Notes under the pieces: generated by a model | Database searches by the model: none | What the model was told of the DNA's origin: nothing | What the model saw: the letters and a program-made list of their open reading frames with translations, nothing else | Shown here: one piece after another, positions 12,501 through 22,412 of the stretch | Position numbering within the stretch: the stretch's first letter is position 1 | Layout of the letters: each line of letters starts with the position of its first letter | Made by a program: the position numbers and the translations under genes | From: Hydractinia symbiolongicarpus | Taxonomy: Eukaryota; Cnidaria; Hydrozoa; Anthoathecata; Hydractiniidae | Length of the DNA stretch: 64,000 nucleotides | NCBI RefSeq assembly: GCF_029227915.1 | Contig: NC_079882.1 | Span: forward strand, 25,055,001 to 25,119,000 | Reading direction: 5' to 3'

Positions 12501-15500
12501 CCACATTAATAACAGTGTCTTAACACTGAAGTGGTTATACCCTGTATAACTATTCAGAATAATAATAATAATAATAATTAATAATAATAATAATAGTATG
12601 AAAAAAGTCCATAGAGTTGTGGAAGTAATTTAAATCGACGAAATGGTGAGGTGGACGATGCAAAATGCAACTGTCCAGCAGGCATGAGTGGCTACTGCAA
12701 TCATGTCATCCCTCATGGCTAGAATTAGCTAAATATTCCCTCAATAATTTAAAACGAGTTCCAACAGAAAAAACCTGCACTAGTGTTTTAAGAAATGTTC
12801 CAAGAAATAAAGAGACAGTTAAATACCCAGTTATGAAAACTGTTCCCCATAGCAGTGTTATGAAAAAAGGTATATCACCTACAATTTATGAAGCTAGACT
12901 AAATTACAATGTTTTAAACAACATACACGCTATCAAAAAGCTACAAGCAGATCTACAAGCACTCAACAAAAATATTGGATATGCACATGTGATACCTAAC
13001 ACTACTTCTTCTGATTCTGAAGTGACAGGATTTGGTGCGCAATTTGTAGGTTCCCCACCTTCATATCAACTTTTGCCTGTTGAAAGGGATTTCATTATAC
13101 TTTGGAAAATTCCTGAAAAAGCTGACACATCAACAGTCTCTAATTTCCCTGCTAAATTTTTGGAAGGAACAGTTCCTTGAATTATTCAGAAGATGAGTTA
13201 GAATTCTTACAAAAAATCACTTTGACCCAAGAAGAAAGTATAAAATTGTAAAAGCTAGATGGAAAATCCTGACAAGAAAAAGCGATTTAAGTCGACATTG
13301 TGTTCCATTGTGTACGTTATTAATTACACTTAATTTTTGCGAGAGTAACAATAGTTACAGGGATGAAGAAATAATTGCTAAAATTGAGTGCAATAGGTCA
13401 AAAGAAACCTTCAACAAACATTTTCGTGACCCAGTGTATTCCCAAACTTGCTGTTCGTGAAATATTAAAAACCTATGTGCAAAGATATTTACATGATAAC
13501 TATGTTTACATTAAGATTATGCTGTGGACTATGCTGTTTGTATACTAACTCAAATTTTGACCTTCTGTTCCACTTTGTCTTGTTTTGTTTCAAAAATGTT
13601 TAATACATACATTTAAGTTCTGTTTAACAGCAGGCTAGACTAAAAAATAATTGTGGGTTATTATTTCAAAAAAACTGAATAGAACAAATTGGCCACCAGT
13701 CAAGTCATTGACGAAATCATTGTGTAGGTGTCAGCAATCAGGACAAAAGATCTTTTTAGTTTAGGCTGGACAATTATAATATTTTCAGGTATATTTTATT
13801 GCAAAATCATGAGTTAGATGTTGTCCTTAAATAAAGCTTTTATAACCTCGAAATATCTTCTCCTTTTCTCTCTATAATTTTTTTCTTCTTTAAACTTAGA
13901 ATGATTTGACAATATTGGTTAATGTTTGTATAAAAAGAAAAGAAATAAAATCATTACTAATATTTAGTTACATTTTAAGAGTAACAGTTTTCTATGTAAA
14001 TAAAGAACAGAAAAAACACTTCAAATTCTTAAATAACAAAAACAAAACAGTCACAAAATATTAAGCTCCAATTAAAAGTCAAACTGAGAGTAAGTGTACC
14101 TTTTTGTGCTTAATTGTAGGGGCAGGGGTCGAATAAGCAGGGGGTGGATACTCCGGGGAGAATTTCTTAAAGTGGACATGATAGTGTGAAGAATGATTGA
14201 CTATTACTTGCTTTTTCTCAACCAGTTTGTCATTTGAGACAACGCGTGACTCATTAAATTAATAGCTGTAGCAAATAAAGTATTTGATTCATTTATTGTT
14301 TCACATAGCTCTCGAGCATTATTTCTAAATTCTTTGAAAAGTAAATTATCTTTTCTTTTACATATAATTTGCGTAATCAATAAGCGGAACAGAACTGCCT
14401 TTATATTTCTTCGTTTAACTGGTTATATGCATTCCTCATTATCCATGTCTCAATTACGTTCATCATCATTGTTGTTACTGTAATTTTTGAAACTGTCTTC
14501 ATTTCTTACGCCAGGATTGGTACCACAGTAAAAAAATTAGTTATTTATCTTAAATTTTTAGATACAGCGCAATAAAGATTACCATCTGCACAATGTTTAA
14601 GATTGTTTTTGTTACGTCATAAGACAATCAAACGGTAGTGATTTTATAGAAGCATATTCTTCTCATATGAAAGATAGCTCATCAAAAACTCCAAACCTAA
14701 TTTTCCACTTATTGTACCTTGGGGGACAGCATAAGAAATTTTTTGTCTAAATTCTTTTGTTCCCCCAAAACCCTCTTATAACAAAGTTTTGACAACTTTT
14801 CAGTAACAACAATTCAGCATTATATAATCATCTGAAGCAACATTTGGACCAAATCATTGAGCAGCAAAACTTTTTCGAAGTTTTTTTCTCACTTTGTACT
14901 GCTGCAAATGTAGCTAAGTTAAAATCCAATCAATTGTATTCCATACAGGCCTTGGAATTTGGACTTAGGAGACACACCATTTCCCGTCACCTTTATTTTA
15001 TTTAAGGAAAGGTGTTTCTGCAGTTTCCTCGTGGCTACCAAGGCCAGTCCTATTGTGATGTAATTATATGAAAAAAAACCTGTGTTGAGCCAGCCTGTTT
15101 GCTGGCTGGGTCGTATACATAAATTCACAAAATAATTGAATTTATTAACAAAAATGGCTAATCAAGGATGGCTTATCTCATATTATCAGTCCCTAGAGAT
15201 AATTTTGAGATTAAATAACAATTTGAACTTTAACTTTTGCGTGGAGGAGAGAATTGTTGAAATCACATCTTGAGCTTAATTGATATTCTGACATAAAATT
15301 CCATATATTTTTCTGTCATTCTAAAATGTATCTATATTGACTTTTTTTTGGTGTTTCTATAGCTCCTTTATATTTGTAATTCATTGTAACTAGAATTTAA
15401 AAAAAAAGATATCCAGTAGATTGAAATGAAAAAAAAATCAATTTTAACCTGGCGAAGGTGCGCTGGAGATCCATGTTGTATCTTGTAGGTCTTTACCCAG

Positions 15501-18500
15501 CCGTTATTATTCGAATCTCCTTGTAAAATTATACCAGAAACCACTATTTTACTTTTGAATGCAACATAAAGGTAAGTTGAAGCTTGTGTTTTACACCATG
15601 CAGTTGGACTGTCAATAGTAATATTCTTTCCAGATGCACCAGTTATAGTCATTTGTGTCAGAGTGTTTGAACATACTAAAGAAAAAATTGTTCATATAAA
15701 AGTTGTTCTCACTTAGCTATTGTACTGTTATTTCTCAAAATAAAATTGACGCAAAATTTTAATATCTACACAAAATGTTTTATAGGCTAATAAAACTTGC
15801 TGGTTTACGATTGATTCAAAAAATTTAACGTGGACAGCACCACTAACTACAACCAATATTTCTTTTCTTAAATAATGCCAGCAGTTCTAAGTTTAGTTAA
15901 GAGGGTAGCATAATAAAAAATATTAGTTAATATAGGGATTTAATATAACAATTAAGGAGTTTCTAAAATTTCAGCAGGCGTGTTAACATTTATATTATTA
16001 AAAATTACATACAACACAATAATCAAATTATTAAATATTTGCAACACTTGATATGATTAACTTTGCTTAAATTACTTTTACAATATTTACGAAAAGGAGC
16101 AACATAAATTTTCCAGTCGAATTTATTATCGTGCTACGAAATCTTTATTCTGCTACAAAGCACAAAAATTTATTATTACACCATACAATGATTCTATTTT
16201 AACTAAACACTTTTATTTCCTTGTGTACAGTAGAGGTCACTTACAAACTGAAGGGGACCCTATTGCAATTCCTGCTGTTTTATTTTTACCTGCATCATAA
16301 CCATAAACTTCGACTTTCATACCACAATTTCCTTCACAAGATGTTGGCCGAATCCTGAGACTTTTGATGAACGTGAGTTGTGATAACGTGTTAAAGACTA
16401 TTTCCTCGCCAAAACTAGCATCTACTTGAATTTCCTTAAAATAAACCAAAACAAGTTTTAATGTAAATAAATTTTTAAAACTTACCCTGACCATTAGTTT
16501 TCTGGTTTATAATTGTATTGTGATAATACTGTATTGTGTTTTTTCCTTAGCTTCGCCCTTCCATAATATACCCACGTGTGGTTGCATTTTACTCGACCAA
16601 GCTATTTATATTCTTGTTATGTTGGAGACAAGTGGGTGAAATTTAAATTTCTGAACATCAAAAATGTCTAAACGATGTGTGTTGAAAAGTTTAACGCAAG
16701 AAAATATTATTATTTGTGTTTTGTTTATTGTGTGCTTAAAGTCAACAAGTGTTATTGAATCAAATTTAACAAATGTAAAAAAAACACCACAGCAAAAAAT
16801 CTGCGAGGCCAACAAAACTGATTTACCACTGCATGAAAACAATTATTACTTTGAAAACCTCATTTTTTCTCTCAATTTTTGTACAGAAAAGAAAATATGA
16901 AAAAAATCACCCAGAGAACAGCCTTTTCACTTGCTTCAACATCATAAAAACCAAGCGTATTTGCTTTTACGATGGCTTTATCATAAAAAAAATCTTGTGA
17001 AAATATACCTACTTCTATTAAAAATCTCGAAAATTAGTTGGACTGGTTAAACAATGCTATATTGCAAACTTCGAAGGACAATAACAGTTGGTTTTAAAAG
17101 AACATAGGCAATTTAAGTCCTTTGTTGATAAGCAGAAAAATATACATACCTGACGGACTACTCGAAAACAGGTCAATAATGAGGATTTTTTGGGGAAAAG
17201 TCTGCCAAAAAAAAACACTTGATAAATGTTGCATAAAAAGTAGGTCATATTATATGATGGGAAAGTGTAAGTACAGTTAGTTGTCTAAAAGACTTGGATT
17301 CTTTAGGAAAAAAATCTGGCAACGAAATGGGTGGTCACAATCAGTTAAATAAGGTAGCACGGTAATTTAAATATTAACCTAAATATAAACTAACATCACA
17401 TTAATTCTGCAATATAAAATTATTGGAAAAGACGTAGGGCTTGCAATCTTCTATAAGTTATATGAGTTGATTAGTGCGAGTTTGTTTAATACATGATTAT
17501 TAAAGTAAGAACGCATCATCATATGAATTTTTATGCATTTGCCATTGAAACTTTCGATTTATTCTGCAAAATTAAAAATAGATTGAGGTTTATGTGTACT
17601 TCAAGTGCTCCTGTTGGTTGATCGATTGCTTGATAGATTAAATAATGACAGACCAGTATAGCTTTCAATAATTTATTTAGCTTAGCCACTAGAAGACTAT
17701 ATTAGGTTGTTTTGGCTGGCATGAATTTTTTAAGAAACAAATTTTCATTGGTTGGTTATTCTCATATTTTCCATGTTAACTTCTAGTTAGCTTAAATTTC
17801 TACAATGTGCTAACGTGGGCAACAAAAACTTTAAAGAAGCAAGGAAACATCTGTAGCACCCAGAAATACTGAACAAATTTCAATATTAGGTGAGAATAAT
17901 TGATTTAACCCAACCGAACTAAAAATTACCTCATGACATGCATCAGAAAGTTAATTCACGTTTTACTAATACAAACCTGATTTAATTGGCTAAACTGTGT
18001 ACCATAATATGAATAACTCAGTTTGTATTTTTTCACAAAGTTCTGGTTACTTATACCATTTCCAAATGAACCCTGTATGGATATACCAGTGATAGTTTTT
18101 TGTTTAAAAAAATCAATTTGCAAGTACACTGGATTGTTATCCGGTCTATACATCCCAGTTCCAGGATGAAATAATCTTGCATTTTCTTTATTATAACCTG
18201 TACTTCTTGATAATTGCGAATTTGTTATGATAGTGCGTGCCATACCGAGTGGTAAATGAATGTCTAAATAAATAAATTACACCCATCACACTTTTTATTA
18301 TGACATGACTTTAACAACCATATTTATTTGATAAGTCGAAGTTTAGAAACAATGAAATGTTTAAATTATTTTATGTTGAGTCTAAAATTTTCCACTTTGT
18401 TCAGCTTTGACATTTAACAAGATCCAGTAAGACCAAAATATAAGAAGTAACCTTAATTCCACAGAATTATAATGTCAATTAAATCTTTGCTTCGTTCAGC

Positions 18501-21500
18501 TTTGACATTTAACAAGATCCAGTAACACCAAAATATAAGAAGTAACCTTAATTCCACAGAATTATAATGTCAATTACATCTTTGCTTCGTTCAGCTTTGA
18601 CATTTAACAAGATCCAGTAAGACCAAAATATAAGAAGTAACCTTAATTCCACAGAACCATAATCTCAATTAAATCTTTGCTTAGCAAGTTTTGAATCATA
18701 CTTAACATACTTAAAACCTTGACGAATCGACAAACAACTTTACTTGTATTTTACAAAAAGTTATAATTGTGCAAACGAGCATAATAAGATCAGAGAATAT
18801 ACAGAAAAAAAGAGTGTATGACGTAAAAACCAAAACATTTTAGATGTGAATAGTTAATTTGCAGTTTTATTAGTTTAGATGCAATATTTTATTATTAGAT
18901 GAAATTAATACAAAAATTCAAATATACATAGTTTTTTAAAATTTGGAGAAAAGGCAATTTATACAAGAACAACCCATCTATACACACTCTGGCTTTTAAT
19001 ATCAAGTTTACTTACTGTTTTGTAAACAACCATAAAGTTCTATTCGCATGCATGGATGAGCTTGATCATCCCAACTTCTAAATATCTGTGTTGCATACAA
19101 ACGAACATGTGTAGCACTCATCGATGTAGTAAACCAGTTGTACACCACATTTTTATTGTCACTGTTTCCTGCAAATTCCTAACAAGAAAGCATGTTTGTC
19201 CCAGATGATTAAAAGATTAATATTAAATCACTATGAAAAGGCTTTATTTTGAAAAAAAAAAACCCACATCGCCAAAGTCTTGAAAAGTGTTTCCATCAAT
19301 TGAGTATTGAAGTTTAAATTTTGTTACGTAATTACTAGAACCACCTGGATCACCTCGAATAGCAATTCCATTAACTGTTGTCCTTGTATTAAAATGGACC
19401 TAAAATAGGTGGAAGTTAATCAATGCGACTTTTTTCTTAAAATACCTTTTATGTTGCAAGGTTTTCCACCACATTATCAAGAATGGTAAAACGTAATATT
19501 AAATATAAATCAATTTGAAAGGTACCTGAAACCACTTTGTTTTATAATCTCCTATCCTACTCCCTGTACCTCCACACCATGCTTTAGAAGAATATATTCT
19601 TGCTTGAGCTGGATTATAATCCCGACTATATGATGATTCAGCAGAAATTTGATTTGATTTTATCAAGCCATTCCACATGCCAAGAGGGGTACGGTCTTTA
19701 CAAACTGACAAAAATAAACAGTAAAAATTTTTTTAAACGTCTTGATGATTTTGTTATTTTTTACCTTTCCAAGTAAATACTACTAATTGCATGCAAAGTA
19801 ATATCTTATACACTCTATGTCTGCGTTTGACAAGCATTTAAAATGTCACATTTGATAAACTTTTATTTTTATTTAAAAAATCCTTTGTTTAATTGAAAAA
19901 TATATTATATACACGGGTAATTAACATTTATTGTTCTTTAACTTCTTTTTTTCCTTGTTATCAATAAATTCACGGGAAAAGTTACCGACAGTAATGTTGT
20001 TATAAAGATCAAATTAACAAATAGATTTTTGAGACTTCAGTCTCATCGGATTTTTCCATTGGTTAGATAACTAGTCTATTATAGTAATTCTCCAGTTTTT
20101 AAAAGTGCCTAATGTTCTGTACTTTAAAAAACTTTTTTTACAATCTTAATCAGCTGGAACATGTTATGCGATAAAATGAAATAATTTCATTGGCTAAGAA
20201 TTTGCCGATTGTATTCTAATTTATAATGTCAAGTTTTAAAATCACAGGGAATGTTATAATTATATAATTAAAAAATTTACTTATGCAAGTCATGGGTACG
20301 AAGTTTAGATAAATTACAAAAATTCACAAATGTTAGCAAAAAGTAAAAAGTTGTTTATATTATGAGAAAAAGAATCCAGGCTTTTATTGAAATCACCACA
20401 GGGATTCTTAATACTTCAGTGTCTATATGTGAATTTTTGTCACAGGTAGACAACTAGCTTATTATAATAATACATTAGTCCTGTCTGTCTGTGACAGGCA
20501 AAGTGGATTTTTTATGTATTATTTGTTTGCCAACAAATTAGATATATGTTGAATTTAATACATTGGTTTGACGTCAATAACATTCAACTATTATTAGTGA
20601 AGCCATTGCAGGGCATTTTTTAACTTTGAGGCCAAATAGCTTGGAAATGTGGGGAAATAACTGACGTCATCTCCTGCGTGGGAGACTAGGAATCACCAGG
20701 GACCAAAATTAGATTAACCCATCCAGTTTGAAACGGACGGGTAAAATTCAATATCTCTCTTCAACAGTTCGTCAAAAGCACATAATTCTATACATTTTTT
20801 GATCAGCGTTCAAGGATCTACATAATGAAGGCAACAGGTGGCATAACTTATACAATCATAAGCTTTGGTTGGTTTGAAAACAATACAACCAAGTATACAA
20901 CCAAATTTTTTTACGTCTTCACGATCATCAGGCATACAGGAAGAACTTATCAATAAAAGCAACTTCTTATATAGTTGTTACAATTGCCTAAAAAAATTAC
21001 TAATTGCCAATGGTTGTAATATGTTCTCGTAACGGCGTGTCAATATTATTTTATTTCCTTTTTATCCAACAAGTTGCGTGACGTGTCTGTGAGAATATTA
21101 GCCGAATAATAACAATTGGAAATGGAGAGTTAGAAAACATTGCATGTAGTTTCAGCATGAGGAATACACAAAGGAAACCACACTTTAAAAGAAACGTATA
21201 TTATCTCTATATGTTTAAATATTAAAAGAGAACTAACGAAAAAAGTTGCATATATGTTTTTTTGTAATAAAAACATTCCTTACATATCATGGAAACAACA
21301 TGGCATCAATTTTTTTTATTATTTTATTTTTTCGGTTCAAATTTTGTCCCCCCAAAACATCAACGGTCGCCGCCATTATCGAACGAAAGTCAACTTGTTG
21401 CGTGCATATTTTGTTTATTTGTAACATATCACGGCGTGCATAGCTTAACAGGATTTGTAAAGATTCACTCACTTCTTGGTCTTCTCAGAGTGATTAAAAT

Positions 21501-22158
21501 CTATTGTGAGGTCTGAGCAATAAAGAAGACAAGCTAAATTCCAGTAGAACAAAATCATAACAATAATTAATTTTCCAAAATTGAGAAAGTAGATACACAA
21601 AGAGAAAAACTTTGAGACCGTTTTTGTTATGTTTTGCTATGACAAAATTACTTCCAGTACACTTTATTGAACATAATTATTTGAAGTTTAATGAATTAAA
21701 TGAAGCACCTGTGGTCTTTCAAAATATTTTGATACAAAAATAAAACAATAAAAAATTCATAATAAATTCGAATACACGTAGCTAATACATACTTTTTTCA
21801 AGTAATAATTCATGTCTGAAACTTAAAACCTATATTTATGTGAAACGGTGAAACACTATTTTATTCTGCAAAAGATATTTATTTTAGAACACGATAAATA
21901 ACGTTATTCTTAGACAATCACAGGAGGCACAGTTTAGCATTTCTTCGCTTCTTTCATTTAAAATGTGTTTGTTTACATTCCCGCAGACTTACGACGCAAG
22001 CTGTTATTAATCGTTAGTTCTCCTTTAAGCAATCTTTTTTTGTTTATATGAACAATTTAACTACTGTAAATATAGAACACAAATAGTACAAACCACATAA
22101 TACAGCGCCAATGTGACTCCAAAAGAATACAACTGTTAATACAAAGTCCTTCATCTCT
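188..22158 (-). CDS. Gene A: discoidin/FN3 receptor-type protein tyrosine phosphatase (3' end outside window)
   Basis: A transmembrane receptor expected to bind an extracellular ligand and dephosphorylate phosphotyrosine inside the cell. Coding exons in transcript order: 22097-22154, 19526-19704, 19268-19399, 19016-19178, 17977-18263, 16245-16434, 15449-15675, 11226-11373, 11043-11146, 10057-10255, 9051-9144, 8285-8525, 7849-7915, 7438-7525, 5606-5778, 4910-5037, 4767-4818, 3440-3569, 2720-2835, 1555-2643, 188-516. Phases agree at every junction, giving 1,398 uninterrupted codons. Approximate residues: signal 1-19, discoidin domains 20-177, 178-336 and 337-461, FN3 462-562 and 563-674, membrane-proximal region 675-843, membrane helix about 856-880, D1 926-1288, D2 from 1289. 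About 118 more residues of D2 should lie left of the window, judging from genes B and C. D1 keeps all catalytic motifs, so the enzyme is probably active. The ligand is unknown. Discoidin domains bind glycans, lipids or collagen in other proteins. Confidence 0.9.
1555..2643 (-). CDS. Gene A: membrane-proximal PTP domain D1, catalytically intact
   Basis: A single 1,089-base exon. Visible PTP motifs in order: KNRYLNV (phosphotyrosine loop), DYINANYI, IAAQGPK with FDFWRM, SWPDHGCPE (WPD loop with the general-acid aspartate), HCSAGVGRTGS (CX5R P-loop with nucleophilic cysteine and arginine) and MVQTVEQY (Q loop). All residues needed for catalysis are present. The exon continues past D1 into the linker that ends KNRYPDILA before D2, and enters and leaves in phase 1. 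Confidence 0.95.
2720..2835 (-). CDS. Gene A: juxtamembrane exon
   Basis: The exon begins RRRKPLKRSGDDRDS right after the membrane helix and ends ENNYDEINA. It holds one candidate phosphotyrosine site, YDEI. Gene C has a single exon of similar size here (61824-61948), whereas gene B has five exons. Acceptor choice was fixed by phase 2 from the transmembrane exon. A longer start upstream would break the phase shared by all three genes. Confidence 0.82.
3440..3569 (-). CDS. Gene A: transmembrane exon
   Basis: This exon encodes a short proline-rich stalk (AAPKPGKQNP) and then a long hydrophobic helix that begins near IGLIAGIAAAGVIV and ends at FIKR, a basic stop-transfer. It enters in phase 1 and leaves in phase 2. 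The orientation is type I (outside to inside), consistent with the N-terminal signal peptide and C-terminal phosphatase domains. The gene B counterpart, 37057-37162, has the same phases but a shorter stalk. Confidence 0.93.
4767..7915 (-). CDS. Gene A: RPTP-type membrane-proximal ectodomain, with furin-like site
   Basis: Exons 7849-7915, 7438-7525, 5606-5778, 4910-5037 and 4767-4818. Motifs include ADYNQPYIAGVFNK with SEFVLG, then EYRNGPLVGGETYAVF. These resemble the AYIA...F.VGD and Y.NGPL..GT.Y.VF segments just outside the membrane in type IIA and IIB RPTPs. The exon 4910-5037 encodes GRRRRRS, a polybasic furin-type site just before EYRNGPL. LAR-like and kappa-like RPTPs are cut by furin in this region, so gene A is probably processed into two associated chains. 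Confidence 0.88.
5779..7437. other. Gene A intron, no gene seen
   Basis: 1.66-kb AT-rich intron; the same intron in gene B (43213-43342) is 130 bp. I recognise no element in the extra sequence. Frames here are short and look random. Confidence 0.6.
7961..8268 (+). repeat. tRNA-derived SINE in a gene A intron
   Basis: A tRNA-like head (CTCATGGTAGAACG, then GGTTTAAACCCC at 8009-8020) provides A-box and B-box polymerase III promoter elements. A body with TCCTTTCTGCTTAGCG follows, and the element ends in GAGGCTATCCTGG and an (AAT)n tail at about 8249-8267. The host intron (7916-8284) is 369 bp against 70 bp in gene B, so the insertion accounts for the difference and came after the A/B split. Confidence 0.8.
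8285..9144 (-). CDS. Gene A: second fibronectin III-like domain (two exons)
   Basis: Exons 9051-9144 and 8285-8525. It starts DPPPPGLATSS and crosses a phase-2 junction that makes HGPISYYEIVIS. That junction matches the GPI-SxYxxVV segment known in LAR-type and type IIB RPTP ectodomains. It ends near YYIYARAVINGK, close to the usual YYxYA(R/K) strand of the RPTP membrane-proximal FN3 unit. Gene B has 36 extra bases in its first exon. Confidence 0.82.
10057..11146 (-). CDS. Gene A: first fibronectin III-like domain (two exons)
   Basis: Exons 11043-11146 and 10057-10255. The opening KPHSIKASLSSSEIRFTWKA has the spacing of an FN3 A-to-B strand start with its tryptophan, and the domain ends near PFDFYVQPK. 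The gene B counterparts (101 and 199 bases) align throughout. A conserved stretch AAARVRIVITADI lies in the second exon. The FN3 assignment rests on pattern, and a profile search would settle it. Confidence 0.78.
10302..10918. mobile_element. Inverted-repeat element rich in TTTCGCGAAA, with a remnant acidic ORF
   Basis: The left end (GAGAAACTTTCGCGAGAG near 10311) and the inverted right end (CTCGCGAAAGTTTCTCTCGC near 10879) form an imperfect terminal repeat of about 40 bases; many TCGCGA palindromes lie inside each arm. The centre holds a 77-codon plus-strand frame (10417-10650) with EEDDDDDAWELEEDEPN ending EFVIEPNL-stop, whose origin I do not recognise. It lies in a gene A intron that is 787 bp against 372 bp in gene B. 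Confidence 0.65.
11226..15675 (-). CDS. Gene A: discoidin domain 3 (two exons around a 4-kb intron)
   Basis: Exons 15449-15675 and 11226-11373. The N-terminal half contains IDSPTAWCK, SGIILQGDSNNNGWVKTYK and a phase-0 end; the C-terminal half contains SPLSVNWLNPY and CCMRLQLKGC, the closing discoidin motif. The split intron is 4.1 kb, against 783 bp at the same place in gene B. The excess is explained at least in part by a mobile-element relic (see 11955-13260). Confidence 0.9.
11955..13260 (+). pseudogene. SWIM zinc-finger mobile-element protein relic, split by a SINE
   Basis: Several plus-strand frames together resemble the SWIM-domain, YqaJ-associated proteins carried by animal mobile elements. 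The first piece starts MAASEVDLQTLQVIKKPDK (ATG 11955). A second frame from 12056 runs to 12303. Around 12660-12710 lies KCNCPAGMSGYCNHV, a textbook CxC...CxH SWIM finger (TGC and TGT at 12666-12674, TGC-AAT-CAT at 12696-12704). A third frame from about 12725 contains LAKYSLNNLKRVPTEKTC and KYPVMKTV, ending 13180. Frame changes and a SINE inside the coding part show it is dead. It lies in the intron that splits discoidin domain 3 of gene A. Confidence 0.75.
12327..12598 (+). repeat. tRNA-derived SINE, second family, inside the SWIM relic
   Basis: Starts with a tRNA-like head (GTGGCCTTGTGGTTATGGAG, then GTGGTTCGGTTCACATC as B-box-like region) and ends in a long AAT/TAAT repeat at about 12549-12598. 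The body differs from the 7961 element. The flanking coding pieces AHYRAS and MKKVHRVVEV read as one interrupted protein, so the insertion is nested. Confidence 0.75.
16245..18263 (-). CDS. Gene A: discoidin domain 2 (two exons)
   Basis: Exons 17977-18263 and 16245-16434. The first carries LPLGMARTIITNSQLS and a YLQIDF strand; the second carries CGMKVEVYGYD. The closing cysteine seen in domain 1 is replaced by tyrosine here (VEVYGYD), also in gene B, so this domain probably lacks the standard terminal disulphide. The second exon is 51 bases longer than its counterpart in gene B, adding a linker rich in K, G and S before domain 3. Confidence 0.9.
18402..18685. repeat. Three tandem copies of a 95-bp unit
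   Basis: Units starting CAGCTTTGACATTTAACAAG occur at 18402, 18497 and 18592, an exact period of 95 bases, with only a few differences between copies. They lie in the gene A intron between discoidin domains 1 and 2. Confidence 0.92.
19016..19704 (-). CDS. Gene A: discoidin domain 1 (three exons)
   Basis: Exons 19526-19704, 19268-19399 and 19016-19178 encode one F5/8 type C domain. It begins CKDRTPLGM, passes through AWCGGTG and KWFQV, and ends with HPCMRIELYGC, the usual closing cysteine motif of the fold. Intron phases are 1, 0, 0, 1, so the domain is a phase 1-1 module that can be duplicated in frame. Gene B has the same three-exon split with matching lengths (179, 138 and 163 bases). Confidence 0.92.
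19705..22093. other. Gene A first coding intron
   Basis: Separates signal exon and first discoidin exon. Contains the dispersed repeat at 21330-21800 and a low-order repeat around 20430-20620 that partly resembles 26560-26700. No coding region seen. Confidence 0.55.
21330..21800. repeat. Dispersed repeat, copy 1 (second copy 42330-42680)
   Basis: Shares several ordered blocks with 42330-42680: CCCCCAAAAC...GCCATT, CATATTTTGTT, GAGCAATAAAGAAG, CACTTCCAGTA and TTTTGATGCAAAAG-like text. One copy is in gene A and the other in gene B, both in introns but at different exons, so this is a dispersed element and not shared ancestry of the genes. Confidence 0.6.
22097..22158 (-). CDS. Gene A: signal-peptide exon and start codon
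   Basis: The ATG at 22154 opens the peptide MKDFVLTVVFFWSHIGAVL, a short N-terminal stretch followed by a hydrophobic core, typical of a secretory signal. The exon starts after a TTTTAG acceptor. It ends in phase 1, as the next exon requires (xTT TGT AAA). Two donors three bases apart are possible, leaving exon ends at 22097 or 22094. The first gives 58 coding bases, the same as the signal exon of gene B. Confidence 0.72.
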
Positions 22159-22339
22159 CTAAAACGAAGCGAATGAAGTAAAAGACATAAAGCATGAAGG
22201 TCGTAATCATGCTAAGTGGTCAAAAGTTAATGTTGAAATCACATAAATATATCGAATGTTCCACAATATAAAATTACATTCTTTGTTGTATCATAACGCG
22301 TGGCGATATGATATAAAAAAACAATGTTAGAAAACTTAC

Positions 22340-22412
22340 CTGTAATAACACCAAAAATCGTTTGAATGTCTTTTAAATGTTGCACCACATCTTGATATTA
22401 ATATACATACTA
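22340..22412 (-). other. Gene A candidate 5' untranslated exon
   Basis: A good splice donor (ACAG|GTAAGT) lies at 22338-22339. The stretch upstream on the minus strand has no open frame that could join the signal-peptide exon; its only ATGs lead quickly to TAA. The next exon begins at 22158 after a TTTTAG acceptor, four bases before the start codon, so a noncoding first exon is expected here. A related but decayed copy lies at about 26315-26395, next to a decayed copy of the coding exons, which supports this being part of the gene. The 5' limit of the exon is a guess. Confidence 0.5.
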
